From: Methanomassiliicoccales archaeon LGM-DZ1
Lineage (GTDB): Archaea; Thermoplasmatota; Thermoplasmata; Methanomassiliicoccales; Methanomethylophilaceae
Length of the DNA: 64,000 bases
Direction: 5' to 3'
Assembly (NCBI GenBank): GCA_030168595.1
Contig: CP115556.1
Coordinates: 124,001-188,000 of the forward strand
The position numbers were made by a program, and so were the translations under genes. Below are positions 7,775-17,654 of the stretch, piece after piece. Numbering within the stretch: the stretch's first letter is position 1; each line of letters starts with the position of its first letter. Under the pieces are notes generated by a model. It was not told where the DNA came from and searched no databases. It saw nothing but the letters and a program-made list of their open reading frames with translations.

Positions 7775-9949
7775 ATGACTGAGTACGCTGATGTGCTTCA
7801 GAGGAAGCGCATCATCGATTCGGACAACGTCTGCCGGACGATACTGACAGTGGTCGCCCTGATCGCCGTCGTGACGGTCATCGCGATCATAGTCTTCATC
7901 GCCAGGGAAGGTGCCGACGCCTTCGGGGACATCGGCGTGCTCGATTTCCTTACCGGCGATGTGTGGAGGCCGTATGCCGACAGCTACGGCTCGGCCACCC
8001 TCATCGTCGGGTCCCTCCTCGTCACCGCCGGCGCGATGGCCATAGCCTGCCCCCTGGGCATCGGCGCGGCCGTCTACCTCTCCGAGGTCGCTTCCAGCAA
8101 CGAGAGGAGGTTCCTCAAACCCATCATCGAGGTCATGTCCGGCATCCCCTCCGTCGTGTACGGTATGCTCGGAATGCTGATCCTCGTTCCTTTCATCCAC
8201 AGCATGTTCCCCGACCAGACCACCTCGGGCCTCACCTGGCTCGCCGGGTCCATAGTCCTGGGGATAATGGCGCTTCCTACAGTCACTTCCGTTTCGGACG
8301 ACGCCCTCAGGGCCGTCCCCAACTCTTACCGCGAGGCATCGCAGGCGGTCGGGGCCACCAAATGGGAGACCATCAGGCATGTCATCATACCTGCGGCCTC
8401 CTCAGGCATATCCGCGGCCGTCATCCTGGGCGTCGGCAGGGCCATCGGAGAGACCATGGCCGTCATGATGGTCACCGGGAACACTGCGGTCTTCCCCGAC
8501 CCCGCCTGGGACGTCTTCTCCGGGATCAGGACGCTCACCGCCACTCTGGCCATCGAGATGCCGGAGGTCGTCGTCGGCAGCACCTGGTATTCGGCGCTGT
8601 TCTTCCTCGCGCTCATACTCATGGTGATCGTGCTGGTCATCAACATCGCAGTCAAAGGCATACTCAGCTACTCCAGGCGCAAGTTCTCCGGGGATTACGT
8701 CCCCGGTCGCTTCGGGTCCTTCATGGAGAGCCTCGACGAGGCCAAGAAGGACCGCGCGAAGGAGTTCTTCATCCTCGTCGTGGCCGCCGCCGTCGTGTAC
8801 TGCGCCGTCTCCCTGTTCGCAAGCAACGGGATCTCCATCGCCGCCGCGGCCTGCGCCGCCGCGGTCATCTACCTTTACAACAACTACTCTTACCGCGTCA
8901 TCAACAGGAACATGAAGCAGAAGCTCTCGCTGGGGAGCCTCTCGGTCGTCACCTACGGCCTCGCCCTGCTCCTGGTAGTGATAATCGTCTATATCGCCGT
9001 CCAGGCCCTGCCCGCGCTGAGCCTCGACTTCATCACCGAAGACCCGGTCAGGGCAGGAAGGAGCGGAGGGATATACCCCGCGATCATCGGTACCCTCGAG
9101 CTGCTCGCCGGGACCGCCCTCGTGGCCATCCCCGTCGGAGTCCTCGCCGGGGTCTACCTGGCGGAGTACGCCGGGCGCGGGAAGATCACATCCGCGATCA
9201 CCACCGCGGTCGACGTCCTCAACGGGACCCCGTCCGTCGTCTTCGGCCTGTTCGGCATGGTCGTTTTCGTCACGACCCTCGGGCCCGTCATCGGAGCGAC
9301 CGGGTACAACCTCGTCGCCGGATGCCTGACACTCGGCATCATGACCCTGCCCGTGGTCATCAGGACCACCCAGGAAGCGGTCTTGGCGGTCCCCGCCGAC
9401 CTCCGCGAGGCCTCCAGGGCGCTCGGCGCCACCAAGGCGCAGACGACCTTCAAGGTCGTGCTGCCCGCGGCCATCTGCGGGATTGTCACCGGGTCCATCC
9501 TCGGTCTCGCCCGTGCCTCGGGAGAGACCGCGCCCATCATGTTCACGGCGGTCGTCGTGCAGTCCTCCGTGTCCGATTACTCGCTCACCAACCCCGTGAT
9601 GGCGCTGCCCTACCACCTGTACTTCCTCGCGACCGAGGGCCGCGCGGACCCGTCGATGACCTACGCCACTGCCTTCGTGCTCATGGCCGTAGTCCTGTCC
9701 ATGTTCCTCATCGCATCCTGGGTCAGGGTGTACGGCGAGCACAAGATGAACCCCCCGTCCGAAGGCGGGAGGTCCGGCAGGAAGGGCACCGGGAAGAAGA
9801 AGGACCGCGCCGCGGCAGCGCCCGCGGAGATCGAGAGAACAGAGGACACCGCGCCCGTCCTGAGGACGGCCGGTACCTCTGCGCCGGCGGCCGGCGCCGG
9901 GCAGCCTGCGGGAGCGATATCCCAGGCCGCCCCCAATGCAGATCAGTGA
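7775..9949 (+). CDS. pstC-pstA: Fused phosphate ABC permease PstC-PstA
   Basis: 724 residues with two complete permease modules. Residues 1-310 resemble PstC, with an EAA-type loop [14 protein letters not shown] and [17 protein letters not shown]. Residues 325-645 resemble PstA, with [14 protein letters not shown] and [15 protein letters not shown]. Each half has about six transmembrane helices, and a basic linker with extra helices joins them. The last 75 residues form a hydrophilic Lys/Ala/Pro-rich cytoplasmic tail without recognised fold. The gene starts 14 bases after pstS and precedes pstB by 14 bases, so it is operonic. In most organisms the two halves are separate genes. Confidence 0.93.
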   Translation: MTEYADVLQRKRIIDSDNVCRTILTVVALIAVVTVIAIIVFIAREGADAFGDIGVLDFLTGDVWRPYADSYGSATLIVGSLLVTAGAMAIACPLGIGAAVYLSEVASSNERRFLKPIIEVMSGIPSVVYGMLGMLILVPFIHSMFPDQTTSGLTWLAGSIVLGIMALPTVTSVSDDALRAVPNSYREASQAVGATKWETIRHVIIPAASSGISAAVILGVGRAIGETMAVMMVTGNTAVFPDPAWDVFSGIRTLTATLAIEMPEVVVGSTWYSALFFLALILMVIVLVINIAVKGILSYSRRKFSGDYVPGRFGSFMESLDEAKKDRAKEFFILVVAAAVVYCAVSLFASNGISIAAAACAAAVIYLYNNYSYRVINRNMKQKLSLGSLSVVTYGLALLLVVIIVYIAVQALPALSLDFITEDPVRAGRSGGIYPAIIGTLELLAGTALVAIPVGVLAGVYLAEYAGRGKITSAITTAVDVLNGTPSVVFGLFGMVVFVTTLGPVIGATGYNLVAGCLTLGIMTLPVVIRTTQEAVLAVPADLREASRALGATKAQTTFKVVLPAAICGIVTGSILGLARASGETAPIMFTAVVVQSSVSDYSLTNPVMALPYHLYFLATEGRADPSMTYATAFVLMAVVLSMFLIASWVRVYGEHKMNPPSEGGRSGRKGTGKKKDRAAAAPAEIERTEDTAPVLRTAGTSAPAAGAGQPAGAISQAAPNADQ

Positions 9950-9963
9950 GGGAAGGTGAACAT

Positions 9964-10719
9964 ATGAAGACGATAATGGACATCGAGAACCTTGACGTCT
10001 ACTACGGCAGCAAACAGGCCGTGTTCGGCGTCAACATGCCCGTCGAGGAGCACGGGATCACCGCGCTCATCGGGGCATCCGGATGCGGCAAATCCACGCT
10101 GCTCCGCAGCATGAACCGTATGAACGACCTCATAGACGGATGCCGGATAGAGGGGTCAATCTCCTACCACGACAAGAACATCTACGACCCGGACGTGGAC
10201 GTCAACGACATCCGCACCAAGATCGGCATGATCTTCCAGAGGCCCAACCCCTATCCGATGAGCATCTGGGACAATATCACCTACGGCCCCAAGATCCACG
10301 GCATCAGGAAGAAGGGCGACCTGGACGAGATCGTCGAGCGCACCCTCCGCCAGGCGGCCCTGTGGGACGAGGTCTCCGACCGCCTCAAGAGGTCGGCCCT
10401 CGGGCTCTCCGGAGGCCAGCAGCAGAGGCTGTGCATCGCCCGCGCCCTCGCCGTCGACCCGGACGTGGTCCTCATGGACGAGCCCACCTCGGCCCTCGAC
10501 CCCATAGCCACGGCCAAGATCGAGGAGCTCGTGAAGGAGATCAAGAAGGATTACACCGTCGTCATCGTCACCCACAACATGCAACAGGCCAGGAGGGTCA
10601 GCGACCACACCGGCTTCATGCAGCTGGGACATATGATGGAGTTCGGGGAGACCAAGCAGATATTCGAGAACCCTGCCAATGAGGTGACCGAGCGCTACAT
10701 CGCCGGCATCTTCGGATGA
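9964..10719 (+). CDS. pstB: Phosphate ABC transporter ATPase PstB
   Basis: 251 residues from ATG 9964, with GGUGAAC-type pairing just upstream. It has Walker [12 protein letters not shown], a Q-loop region ([16 protein letters not shown]) typical of PstB, the ABC signature LSGGQQQRL, Walker [13 protein letters not shown] and the switch His in [10 protein letters not shown]. The PstB-specific NRMNDLIDG segment follows Walker A. It couples ATP hydrolysis to phosphate import through the PstC-PstA fusion upstream, and phoU starts ten bases later. Confidence 0.97.
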   Translation: MKTIMDIENLDVYYGSKQAVFGVNMPVEEHGITALIGASGCGKSTLLRSMNRMNDLIDGCRIEGSISYHDKNIYDPDVDVNDIRTKIGMIFQRPNPYPMSIWDNITYGPKIHGIRKKGDLDEIVERTLRQAALWDEVSDRLKRSALGLSGGQQQRLCIARALAVDPDVVLMDEPTSALDPIATAKIEELVKEIKKDYTVVIVTHNMQQARRVSDHTGFMQLGHMMEFGETKQIFENPANEVTERYIAGIFG

Positions 10720-10728
10720 AGGCGCGAG

Positions 10729-11802
10729 ATGTCTACCGGCGTGGAGAAGATGCTCAATCAGTATCCTTTCGACAAGAACGTCGACATAAGGAGGGTGCAG
10801 GTGACCGGAGGGTCGTCCTTCATGATCACCCTCCCCAAGACCTGGGCGGAGTCCGTCGGTCTGAAGAAGAACGATCCCGTCGCCATCATCCCCCAGAGCG
10901 GGGGCGGCCTTATGCTCTCGCTCGGGAACGTCCTCGAGAAGGAGGATTCGAGCGCCATTGAGATCGACGCGGACAGCGTCCCGGACCAGCTGGCCCTCTA
11001 CCGCCAGCTGATCGGCGCTTACATCGCCGGCTTCCGCAACATCTCCGTGCGCTCCGCCAATCCCCTGAGGGGGACGATGCTCGAATCGATATCGAAGTTC
11101 ACCCAGACCTCGATCGGCATGGAGATCGTGGAGGAGGACGAGTGCCGCATATCCATGCGCGACCTCATGGACATCGGGGAGATCGTGCCCCAGAAGAACA
11201 TCCGCCGCGAGTACCTGCTCGTCAAGAGGATGCTCTCCGACTTCTTCCAGACGGCCTCCGACATGGACATCCGCCGTCTGGACGGGATGGCGGACCGCGA
11301 CACCGAGGTCGACCGCATCCACTGGCTCATACAGCGCCAGTCCCGGATGCTCCTGAGGGACGCCAACATCAGCGCCTCCCTGGGCATGGACCTCCGGCTG
11401 GTCACCGGCTGCGTCACCCTCAGCAAGACCATAGAGAGGATGGGGGACCACGCCGTCCTCATGTCATCGCATCTCTCGATGCTCTCCGGAGAGGACGATC
11501 GGAAGGTCCTGTCGGCGGTGGCCGAGCGGAGCGAGGGGCTCATCGCCCTCCTGGATTCCTGCATCGACGCCTGGGAGAAATGCGACCCGGCCGCCGCCGA
11601 GAAATGCATCAGGGAAGCGGGCGCGGAGGCCAAGGAGATATCAGCGGCCTTCGTGCAGGCCGGCATCGACAACACCCACGTCGACATGATCGCCGGGAGC
11701 TCCCGCCGCCTGGCGGAGTACTGCGCCGACATCGCCGAGCTTTCGCTCGATACAGCGATGGAGCAGGCCGGCGCCGATCGTAAAGCGGGCCGCTCAATCT
11801 AA
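10729..11802 (+). CDS. phoU: PhoU-family phosphate regulator with AbrB-type N-terminus
   Basis: 357 residues. The N-terminal 60 residues form a SpoVT/AbrB-like swapped-hairpin domain (VTGGSSFMITLPKTWAE). Two three-helix PhoU repeats follow, with metal-site-like motifs such as KTIERMGDHAV. This AbrB-PhoU architecture is the usual archaeal form. It probably senses transporter state or phosphate and represses the operon in which it is the last gene; DNA binding through the AbrB part is inference. A TAA stop and a 25-bp gap separate it from the next gene. Confidence 0.9.
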   Translation: MSTGVEKMLNQYPFDKNVDIRRVQVTGGSSFMITLPKTWAESVGLKKNDPVAIIPQSGGGLMLSLGNVLEKEDSSAIEIDADSVPDQLALYRQLIGAYIAGFRNISVRSANPLRGTMLESISKFTQTSIGMEIVEEDECRISMRDLMDIGEIVPQKNIRREYLLVKRMLSDFFQTASDMDIRRLDGMADRDTEVDRIHWLIQRQSRMLLRDANISASLGMDLRLVTGCVTLSKTIERMGDHAVLMSSHLSMLSGEDDRKVLSAVAERSEGLIALLDSCIDAWEKCDPAAAEKCIREAGAEAKEISAAFVQAGIDNTHVDMIAGSSRRLAEYCADIAELSLDTAMEQAGADRKAGRSI

Positions 11803-11827
11803 ATCGCCCTTCGAACATGGCCCGGCC

Positions 11828-12619
11828 ATGGACGGGAGCAGAACGGGCCGCGGCCCATGGGCGGAAATCATCGGCATGATCTCGGAAGGCCTGTTCCTGG
11901 ACGCCTGCGGGCCCTTGGACGACTATCTGGATTCCCGGCCCGGGGACGCGGAGGATATATACCGCGATTTGGTTTCCGCCGCGGCCGGGGCGCTGTCGCG
12001 TCCTTCCCGGGCATTCGACGACGGTCAGGTCCGCGGGCTCGTCGGCATGGACTATTCTTTCGAGAACGCCCTCGGCCCTGAGGCCGACGGATTCGCCCCT
12101 TCGGACGATGTCTGCGATATCATCCTGGGAAGGGCCAGGCGCTCGGACGATCCTGCCCTATCGGCGGCGCTCATCGCCTATGCGGAGAGGATCTGCGCCG
12201 AGCAGCTGATCGCCGGCGACTGCACCGCCGAGTCTAATGCCCTGAGGATGGGGGCCCGCGCCGAAGCGGTGAGGAACATCATCAGGCTGCGGGGGGCCGG
12301 TTTCTGGACGGCGGGGGAGACGCACGTCGCGGATTCCGCCGCCTGGCTCATGGAGCAGCTGTCCTCGGCCATACTGAAAGGCCTCGAGGGGCTGTCGCCC
12401 GAGCAGGTCTATGAGGCGGATGTATGGGAAGGCGACCGCAACGCGTTCGCGGATGCGGTCTACGACGCGGAGGAGGACGCCTATTCCGAGGCGGGGCGGG
12501 ACAGGGCCGCCGAGGACATCGCGCGGTTCTCCGATGAGTTCTTCCGCCCGTCGAGGGAGATGGCGCCCGGGAGGAAGGCCGAGATCTCGCGCATAATATC
12601 CGGGGACGGCGGTTCCTGA
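11828..12619 (+). CDS. Helical protein of unknown function, first of three
   Basis: 263 residues, acidic and strongly alpha-helical by composition, with no signal peptide or transmembrane segment. I do not recognise the family. Length, helix pattern and position suggest distant kinship with the next two genes, but direct sequence matches are weak. It starts 25 bp after phoU, so read-through from the phosphate operon is possible. A bacterial-style ribosome site is not obvious. Confidence 0.6.
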   Translation: MDGSRTGRGPWAEIIGMISEGLFLDACGPLDDYLDSRPGDAEDIYRDLVSAAAGALSRPSRAFDDGQVRGLVGMDYSFENALGPEADGFAPSDDVCDIILGRARRSDDPALSAALIAYAERICAEQLIAGDCTAESNALRMGARAEAVRNIIRLRGAGFWTAGETHVADSAAWLMEQLSSAILKGLEGLSPEQVYEADVWEGDRNAFADAVYDAEEDAYSEAGRDRAAEDIARFSDEFFRPSREMAPGRKAEISRIISGDGGS

Positions 12620-12691
12620 GCCGCAGCCGTTCGTGTTCCGGAACATATTAACATACTGGCAAGGGAATCACAGTTCGAAAGGGGGAAAACC
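12620..12691 (+). promoter_or_regulatory. Short promoter region before the second helical gene
   Basis: ACATATTAACATAC around 12641-12654 is a plausible TATA element. GGGGGA sits nine bases before the ATG at 12692. Confidence 0.4.
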
Positions 12692-13531
12692 ATGGCGAAC
12701 GTTCAGAAGCTCGCGGCCAAAGCAGCCTCCGCTGTTTCGGAGGGGGATTTCGAGAAAGCAGTGGAGAGGATCATAGAGCTGACCGAGGTGTCAGACCCCG
12801 AGGAGGCCGAGGAGGCGTACAGGGAGTTCCGCGGCGCCCTGGCCTCCGCCCTGCTGGCCCACCGCGCCCTCGACAGGGAGGCCGCCACCTGGATATGCGT
12901 CGCCGACTCGGTGTTCTCCGGGTACTTCTCGGACAGCAGGCACTTCCTGTCCATGGAGGCCGTCAACGATGCCTTCGAGGGGCTGAAGACCTGCGACGAC
13001 ACCGAGGTCTGGTACAATGTGTTCTACTATGCCGTGTGCGTCACCGACAGCCAGATGGGCCTGGGGCTCCTGAGCGTCCAGGGATGCGCCGAAGCGTGCA
13101 GGAACCGCTCAGACATGATCTTCGAGTTCGCCGCCAGGTTCAGGGAGAGGTTCGCATCGGAGTACGACGAGGAGGGCATGGACGACATGTACGACATCCT
13201 GGTCACCGGGGCGTCCTACCTGAAGATCGCCGCGGAGTACATCGAGGCCCAGTGGAAGTCCCACACGCGCCGCGAGAGGTTCATGGCGGACCGCCTGGAG
13301 CAGGACGAGATCGAGGGCAGGGCCCGCAGGAACTACCGCGCGGAGAACTCCCTGTTCGCCCTCCTGGAAGCCGATTCGGACGAGGCGAGGGCGAGGATCG
13401 CCGGCAAGATGGACAGCAGGCTCGCGAAGTTCGCTGCCGAATGCTACGCACCCCTCGAGACGCTGTCCCCCAAGAGGCGCAAGCACCTCAAGAAGCAGTA
13501 CGACGCCTGGATGGAACGCTGCGAGGATTGA
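12692..13531 (+). CDS. Helical protein of unknown function, second of three
   Basis: 279 residues, soluble and mainly helical. The segment DSRHFLSMEAVNDAFEGLK followed by a Trp at about residue 109 matches REHHFLSFEAVNDALSRLK followed by VW in the next gene, so these two are clear paralogs. The C-terminal third is highly charged (RRERFMADRLEQDEIEGRAR) and could form a coiled coil or bind nucleic acid. It has its own ribosome site and probable promoter. Function unknown. Confidence 0.7.
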   Translation: MANVQKLAAKAASAVSEGDFEKAVERIIELTEVSDPEEAEEAYREFRGALASALLAHRALDREAATWICVADSVFSGYFSDSRHFLSMEAVNDAFEGLKTCDDTEVWYNVFYYAVCVTDSQMGLGLLSVQGCAEACRNRSDMIFEFAARFRERFASEYDEEGMDDMYDILVTGASYLKIAAEYIEAQWKSHTRRERFMADRLEQDEIEGRARRNYRAENSLFALLEADSDEARARIAGKMDSRLAKFAAECYAPLETLSPKRRKHLKKQYDAWMERCED

Positions 13532-13621
13532 TCCCTGCTCAGTCACCCTGCCTGCCGCCCGCCGAAGGCCCGGACAGAGGTCATCTTCAATAACCCGTCC
13601 GCCTTACCGTCCGGCGATAAC

Positions 13622-14770
13622 ATGGCTGACAGGAGGAAGATGGCAGAGGATTTCCTCGCATGCATCGAAGAAGGGCGTCTAGCCGATTCGCTGGCACATC
13701 TGTCGGGGTTCTGCGCCGAAGCGCGCGTCGATGAGGCGGTCTCCCTTTACGGCAGGGCCAAGTCCGCGGAGGCCGACCTGCTGCTCTCCGGCCGCGACTT
13801 CGACTCCGAGGACCTGGAACCGCTCACCGATATCGACGCTCTGTTCTGGACCAAGGTCGACCGGGAGCATCATTTCCTGTCGTTCGAGGCCGTGAACGAT
13901 GCTCTGTCGAGGCTCAAAGGTATCAACGACCCTATGGTCTGGGCGGGAGCATCCCTCTATTCGGCATGGATCGCTGCCATGACCGTGGCCTCCCGCAGGC
14001 TCGGCCTGCGCCCCATCACATTCCTCCTCAAGGGGCGCTCCTATGACCTGAAGCAATGCCTGGAAGGATTCGGCCGGAAGTTCCCCGAGGGGGACCCGGA
14101 GATACGCGACGTCATCGGGTACTCAGTCTCCCTGGTCACCGACCTGTGGTATGTGTTCGACAGGGAGATTTCCGGGATGCCGGACAGGGATGTCTACATT
14201 TTCGATGAATGCCGGGAGGGTTTCCGGCCGCCTGAGGGCGGGGCCCGCCCCCTCATCGATTCCCTGTCGGCGCTGATCTCCGCGCCGTCCGAGGGCAAGG
14301 AGAAAGCAGCGGGTGACATGGACGGCGCTGTGAAGGCGTTCGTCGCCTCGTACCTCGCCTGCGGCATCTCCGCGGAGCAGAGGGAGAAGTACGGTAAGAA
14401 GTTCGATTCGGTCAAGGCCGTTGCGGAAGCGCAGAGAGGCATCCGAGAGGAGGCTGGGTATCATATCAGAGAAGCAGATGACCGAGGTGGAGAAGATGAA
14501 CGCAGGGCTGGAATACGATTTCTCCGACCCTGCCGTGTTCGAGATAAAGAAGAACGCCGTGTGCAAATGTGCCAGGCTGAACAGGGCGGACCCCGGCACC
14601 GCCGAGTGGGAGGCCGCCATCCGCGACCTCTTCGGCTCCGTGGGGAAGAACCCATCGGTGTTCCCGGAGTTCCACTGCGACAGCGGATTCAACATCCATG
14701 CAGGCGACGATTTCCTCGCCAACTACAACGTCACCATCCTGGACGTCGGACCCGTGCATTTCGGCAATAA
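13622..14770 (+). CDS. Helical protein of unknown function, third of three, with run-on 3' end
   Basis: The frame encodes 382 residues. Residues 1-280 resemble the preceding protein, including the shared FLSFEAVNDALSRLK block. From about residue 283 (after REEAGYH) the sequence turns Arg/Gly-rich and is simply another frame of the acetyltransferase gene, which starts at 14478. The overlap is 293 bp, far more than anywhere else in the window outside convergent genes. The likeliest reading is that a deletion removed the natural stop and intergenic DNA, leaving a run-on tail. Function unknown. Confidence 0.6.
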   Translation: MADRRKMAEDFLACIEEGRLADSLAHLSGFCAEARVDEAVSLYGRAKSAEADLLLSGRDFDSEDLEPLTDIDALFWTKVDREHHFLSFEAVNDALSRLKGINDPMVWAGASLYSAWIAAMTVASRRLGLRPITFLLKGRSYDLKQCLEGFGRKFPEGDPEIRDVIGYSVSLVTDLWYVFDREISGMPDRDVYIFDECREGFRPPEGGARPLIDSLSALISAPSEGKEKAAGDMDGAVKAFVASYLACGISAEQREKYGKKFDSVKAVAEAQRGIREEAGYHIREADDRGGEDERRAGIRFLRPCRVRDKEERRVQMCQAEQGGPRHRRVGGRHPRPLRLRGEEPIGVPGVPLRQRIQHPCRRRFPRQLQRHHPGRRTRAFRQ

Positions 14771-15041
14771 TGTGATGATCGGCCCCGGGACGCTGATAGC
14801 CACCGTCAACCACCCCATCAGCCCCGAGGGCCGTCGCCTGCACCGTGGCATCATGAAGCCGGTCGCCATAGGGAACGATGTCTGGATCGGAGGGAACGTC
14901 ACCATCGTCCCGGGCGTCACCATAGGGAACAACGTCGTCATCGGGGCAGGCTCCGTGGTCACCAAGGACATCCCCGACAACTCCCTCGCCGTCGGGGACC
15001 CGGCCAAGGTCATCCGCAGCATACCTGACGATACGGCCTGA
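14478..15041 (+). CDS. Maltose/galactoside O-acetyltransferase family protein
   Basis: About 187 residues from ATG 14478 (MTEVEKMNAGLEYDFSD), the start typical of the maltose acetyltransferase family. The N-terminal helical cap is followed by left-handed beta-helix hexapeptide repeats (VHFGNNVMIGPG, VAIGNDVWIGGNV, VTIGNNVVIGAGSVV). The catalytic His is in ATVNHPIS. It transfers acetyl from acetyl-CoA to a sugar hydroxyl. The upstream gene runs 293 bp into it in another frame. A GC hairpin at 15042 ends the unit. Confidence 0.9.
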   Translation: MTEVEKMNAGLEYDFSDPAVFEIKKNAVCKCARLNRADPGTAEWEAAIRDLFGSVGKNPSVFPEFHCDSGFNIHAGDDFLANYNVTILDVGPVHFGNNVMIGPGTLIATVNHPISPEGRRLHRGIMKPVAIGNDVWIGGNVTIVPGVTIGNNVVIGAGSVVTKDIPDNSLAVGDPAKVIRSIPDDTA

Positions 15042-15061
15042 CCGGGGCCCTGCGGCCCCGG
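15042..15061 (+). terminator. GC hairpin after the acetyltransferase gene
   Basis: CCGGGGCC and GGCCCCGG form a perfect 8-bp stem with loop CTGC directly after the stop, like the hairpin behind the thermosome gene. No long T-run follows. Confidence 0.5.
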
Positions 15062-15074
15062 ACGTCATTTGCCG

Positions 15075-15179
15075 TCAAAATAAATGATTCATAATGATAT
15101 TTTATTGATTTGTAATAATATTGTATTTATTATTTGAAAGACCATTCCGTGTATAGAAATTCAGGAGGATTGTCTGTCC
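15075..15179 (+). promoter_or_regulatory. AT-rich promoter of the flavodoxin-ferredoxin gene
   Basis: This strongly AT-rich region (for example TTTATTATTTGAAAG at about 15125) contains several TATA-like boxes. AGGAGGA at about 15163-15169 is a ribosome site near the ATG at 15180. Confidence 0.5.
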
Positions 15180-15947
15180 ATGAAGATTTTCTATTTCACG
15201 GGAACCGGCAACAGTCTCGCCATCGCGAGGAAGATGCAGAGGAAGGGGGACGAGCTCATCTCCATCCCCCACTCTCTCAGGTCGGGGGCCACCCATTACA
15301 AGGATGATGTCATCGGCATCGTCTCGCCCGTCTACGCGGGGTCCGCGCCCAAGATGGTGCAGGATTTCCTCAAGAGGACCGAGCTCGAGGCCGGCTACCG
15401 CTGGATCGTCTTCACTTACGGGATGGTCCCCGGGAACCCCCTCTGGTACCTCGACCCGGTGACGGAGGCGCAGGGCTGGAAATTCGATTTCGAGGGATGC
15501 ATCGAGATGCCCAACAGCTATCTCCCGCTCGCGAAGATCCCGAAGGAGACTTCGAAGGAATGCCTCAGGTGGCAGGATGACAGCGCATGGTACCTCAGGA
15601 ACTGCGTGGACCACCGCATGAAGCTCCGCTGGTCCGGGTACCCGGAGAACACGGCCTACACCAGCGCCATGCGCGGGATGTGGGCCAAGATCGTCAACTC
15701 GCACCTCAACGAATCGTTCACCGTCACCGATGCCTGCGTAGGGTGCGGGATCTGCGCCAAGGCCTGCCCCGGGCATGCCATCGAGATAGTCGACGGAAAG
15801 CCTGTATGGCAGCCTCGCTGCGAGGGATGCTACGGCTGCATCAACCACTGCCCCCATCAGGCCATCGTCTCCAAGAAGGTCAAGAGGCCCGACAGGTACA
15901 TCAACAAGGATGTCACCGCAGCGGACATCGTGGCCGCCAACGAGTGA
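15180..15947 (+). CDS. EFR1-type flavodoxin plus 2[4Fe-4S] ferredoxin protein
   Basis: 255 residues. The N-terminus MKIFYFTGTGNSLAIA is the FMN phosphate-binding loop of the flavodoxin fold found in EFR1 proteins of anaerobes. Residues about 183-230 carry two clusters: CVGCGICAKACP and CEGCYGCINHCP. It is presumably a cytosolic low-potential electron carrier or reductase; the partner is unknown. The next gene is an unrelated permease 128 bp away. Confidence 0.92.
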   Translation: MKIFYFTGTGNSLAIARKMQRKGDELISIPHSLRSGATHYKDDVIGIVSPVYAGSAPKMVQDFLKRTELEAGYRWIVFTYGMVPGNPLWYLDPVTEAQGWKFDFEGCIEMPNSYLPLAKIPKETSKECLRWQDDSAWYLRNCVDHRMKLRWSGYPENTAYTSAMRGMWAKIVNSHLNESFTVTDACVGCGICAKACPGHAIEIVDGKPVWQPRCEGCYGCINHCPHQAIVSKKVKRPDRYINKDVTAADIVAANE

Positions 15948-16075
15948 ACGGCGGCCCTGCCGCGGTCTCCGGGCCGCGGTTCCTTCGGGCTATCAAGACA
16001 GCGTGCGGGACCTGTTCGGGAGGCCTGGGTCACCGACGCAATCGTATAATAGGGGACAATTCTACACAGGTTGAA

Positions 16076-17320
16076 ATGGATACGGAATACGCCGTCGGGC
16101 TGATAATCTTCATCGTCACCTATGCACTGATAGCGCTCCGCAGTCCCAAGATAAAATCGTGGATGGCCGCCCTGGCGGGAGGATGCCTCATGATCCTCCT
16201 GGGGGTCGTCGCCTTCACGGACGCTCTCGAGTACATACATTGGAGTGTCCTCTACCTCCTCGTGGGCATGATGATGCTCGCATCCGCCCTCGGGGCATCG
16301 GGCTTCTTCGACATCGTCACTGACTATCTGCTCGAGAAGCTCCCCGACAGGAGGAAGTTCCAGGCGGCCGTGATGCTGATCACCGCCTGCCTCTCAGCGG
16401 TCCTGCTCAACGACGCCGTCTGCCTGATCTTCGCCCCGATCGTGCTCCGCTGCTGCCAGAGGCTCAAGGCCAACCCCGTGCCCTACATGATCGGCATCTT
16501 CGTCGCGGCCAACATCGGATGCATGGCCACCACCGTCGGGGCGCCCCACAACGTGGTCGTCGCTTCGATAGCCGGCCTCGATTTCATCAAGTACGCCGTC
16601 ATCGGCATCCCCATCTCGGCCGCCTGCCTGATCGCGGCCATCCTCATCGTCACGCGCCTGACCGCGAAGGACCTGTCCAGCGACGACCTCTCCCTCGCCG
16701 GGCATGATTTCAGCGCCGGAAACGTCGACCGCCCGCGCATGAAGGTCCTGCTTGTCATCCTGGCCGCGGCGGCGGTCCTGTTCGCCCTCTCCGACACGAT
16801 AGGCGTGGGGATCGGGACCGTAGCCATCGCCGCCGGGGCGGCCGCCCTCCTCGTCACCGTCCCGCGCGGGAAGGCCGAGGTGGAGAAGGTCATCAAAGGG
16901 GTCGACTGGTACATCCTCCTGTATTTCATCGGGCTGTTCTTCCTCATCGCCGGCGTCGACAGCTGCGGCATCATCAGCGGGATAGCCGATGCCTTCGGCA
17001 TGGACGACCCCAGCATCGGGTCGCTGTCCGCCTTCACCGTTGTTCTCTCCAATCTCGTCAGCAACGTCCCCTCGGTCATGCTCGAGGGCGAGATGTTCTC
17101 CGGGAACACCATCCTGTGGGCGGCGCTCGCCATATCCGCTTCGCTCGCCGGCAACCTCACGATGATCGGCGCCGCCTCTAACACCATCGTCCAGGACCGT
17201 GCCGAGATACACGGGGTCAGGATAGACTTCGTGCAGTACCTCAGGATCGGGATCCCCGTCACCGCCGTCACCGTGGCCATATCAGTGGCGATGCTTTACG
17301 CGTTCGACCTGATAATCTGA
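16076..17320 (+). CDS. Ion transporter superfamily permease (ArsB/NhaD/DASS-like)
   Basis: 414 residues from ATG 16076 with about 11 transmembrane helices. Family features are VLLNDAVCLIFAPIVL in the first half and VLSNLVSNVPSVML in the second, the two inverted re-entrant motifs of the IT superfamily, with GNLTMIGAASNTIV near the end. Substrates in this group include arsenite, Na+/H+ and dicarboxylates. With no arsenic genes adjacent (arsRM lie 40 kb away), I cannot assign one. The long upstream open frame from 15587 is a shadow of the previous gene. Confidence 0.88.
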   Translation: MDTEYAVGLIIFIVTYALIALRSPKIKSWMAALAGGCLMILLGVVAFTDALEYIHWSVLYLLVGMMMLASALGASGFFDIVTDYLLEKLPDRRKFQAAVMLITACLSAVLLNDAVCLIFAPIVLRCCQRLKANPVPYMIGIFVAANIGCMATTVGAPHNVVVASIAGLDFIKYAVIGIPISAACLIAAILIVTRLTAKDLSSDDLSLAGHDFSAGNVDRPRMKVLLVILAAAAVLFALSDTIGVGIGTVAIAAGAAALLVTVPRGKAEVEKVIKGVDWYILLYFIGLFFLIAGVDSCGIISGIADAFGMDDPSIGSLSAFTVVLSNLVSNVPSVMLEGEMFSGNTILWAALAISASLAGNLTMIGAASNTIVQDRAEIHGVRIDFVQYLRIGIPVTAVTVAISVAMLYAFDLII

Positions 17321-17373
17321 GCACAAGTGTTACAGAAGCATCTTTTATCTACTGTGCCACACTAAGGGGTCTT

Positions 17374-17475
17374 ATGAGGAAAGACACTCAGAAGAAGCTC
17401 ATGGCGCTCTTCATGGTGGGCATCATGGTGCTGGTCGTCTTCGTCGTGGCCGCGTCCTTCTTAGCCGGCCTCTGA
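17374..17475 (+). CDS. 33-residue single-pass membrane peptide
   Basis: The frame encodes MRKDTQKKLMALFMVGIMVL and then a hydrophobic run to the C-terminus, i.e. a basic N-terminus plus one transmembrane helix. TTTTATC at 17343 is a plausible TATA box and AGGGG lies ten bases before the ATG, so it looks like a real independent small gene. Similar short hydrophobic peptides often assist membrane complexes; the partner is unknown. Confidence 0.5.
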   Translation: MRKDTQKKLMALFMVGIMVLVVFVVAASFLAGL

Positions 17476-17654
17476 CCGCATCCTGCAGGGCCGCCCGGCC
17501 CCCGCAGACTGCGGACAGCGTATGCAATGAACCGGAACACATTAGAGCCAGCATCCTTATGCTGTATGATTTGGTACTAGGAACATAAAATAAGTGCATT
17601 CTACTACATGTAATTGAAACATATTATATACCCAACGGTTGTTCCAGACGCTGT

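Noticed and set aside
7963-9963. A long N-terminal extension of PstB
   Set aside because: It is an Arg/His-rich out-of-frame reading of the permease gene; the ABC domain starts at ATG 9964.
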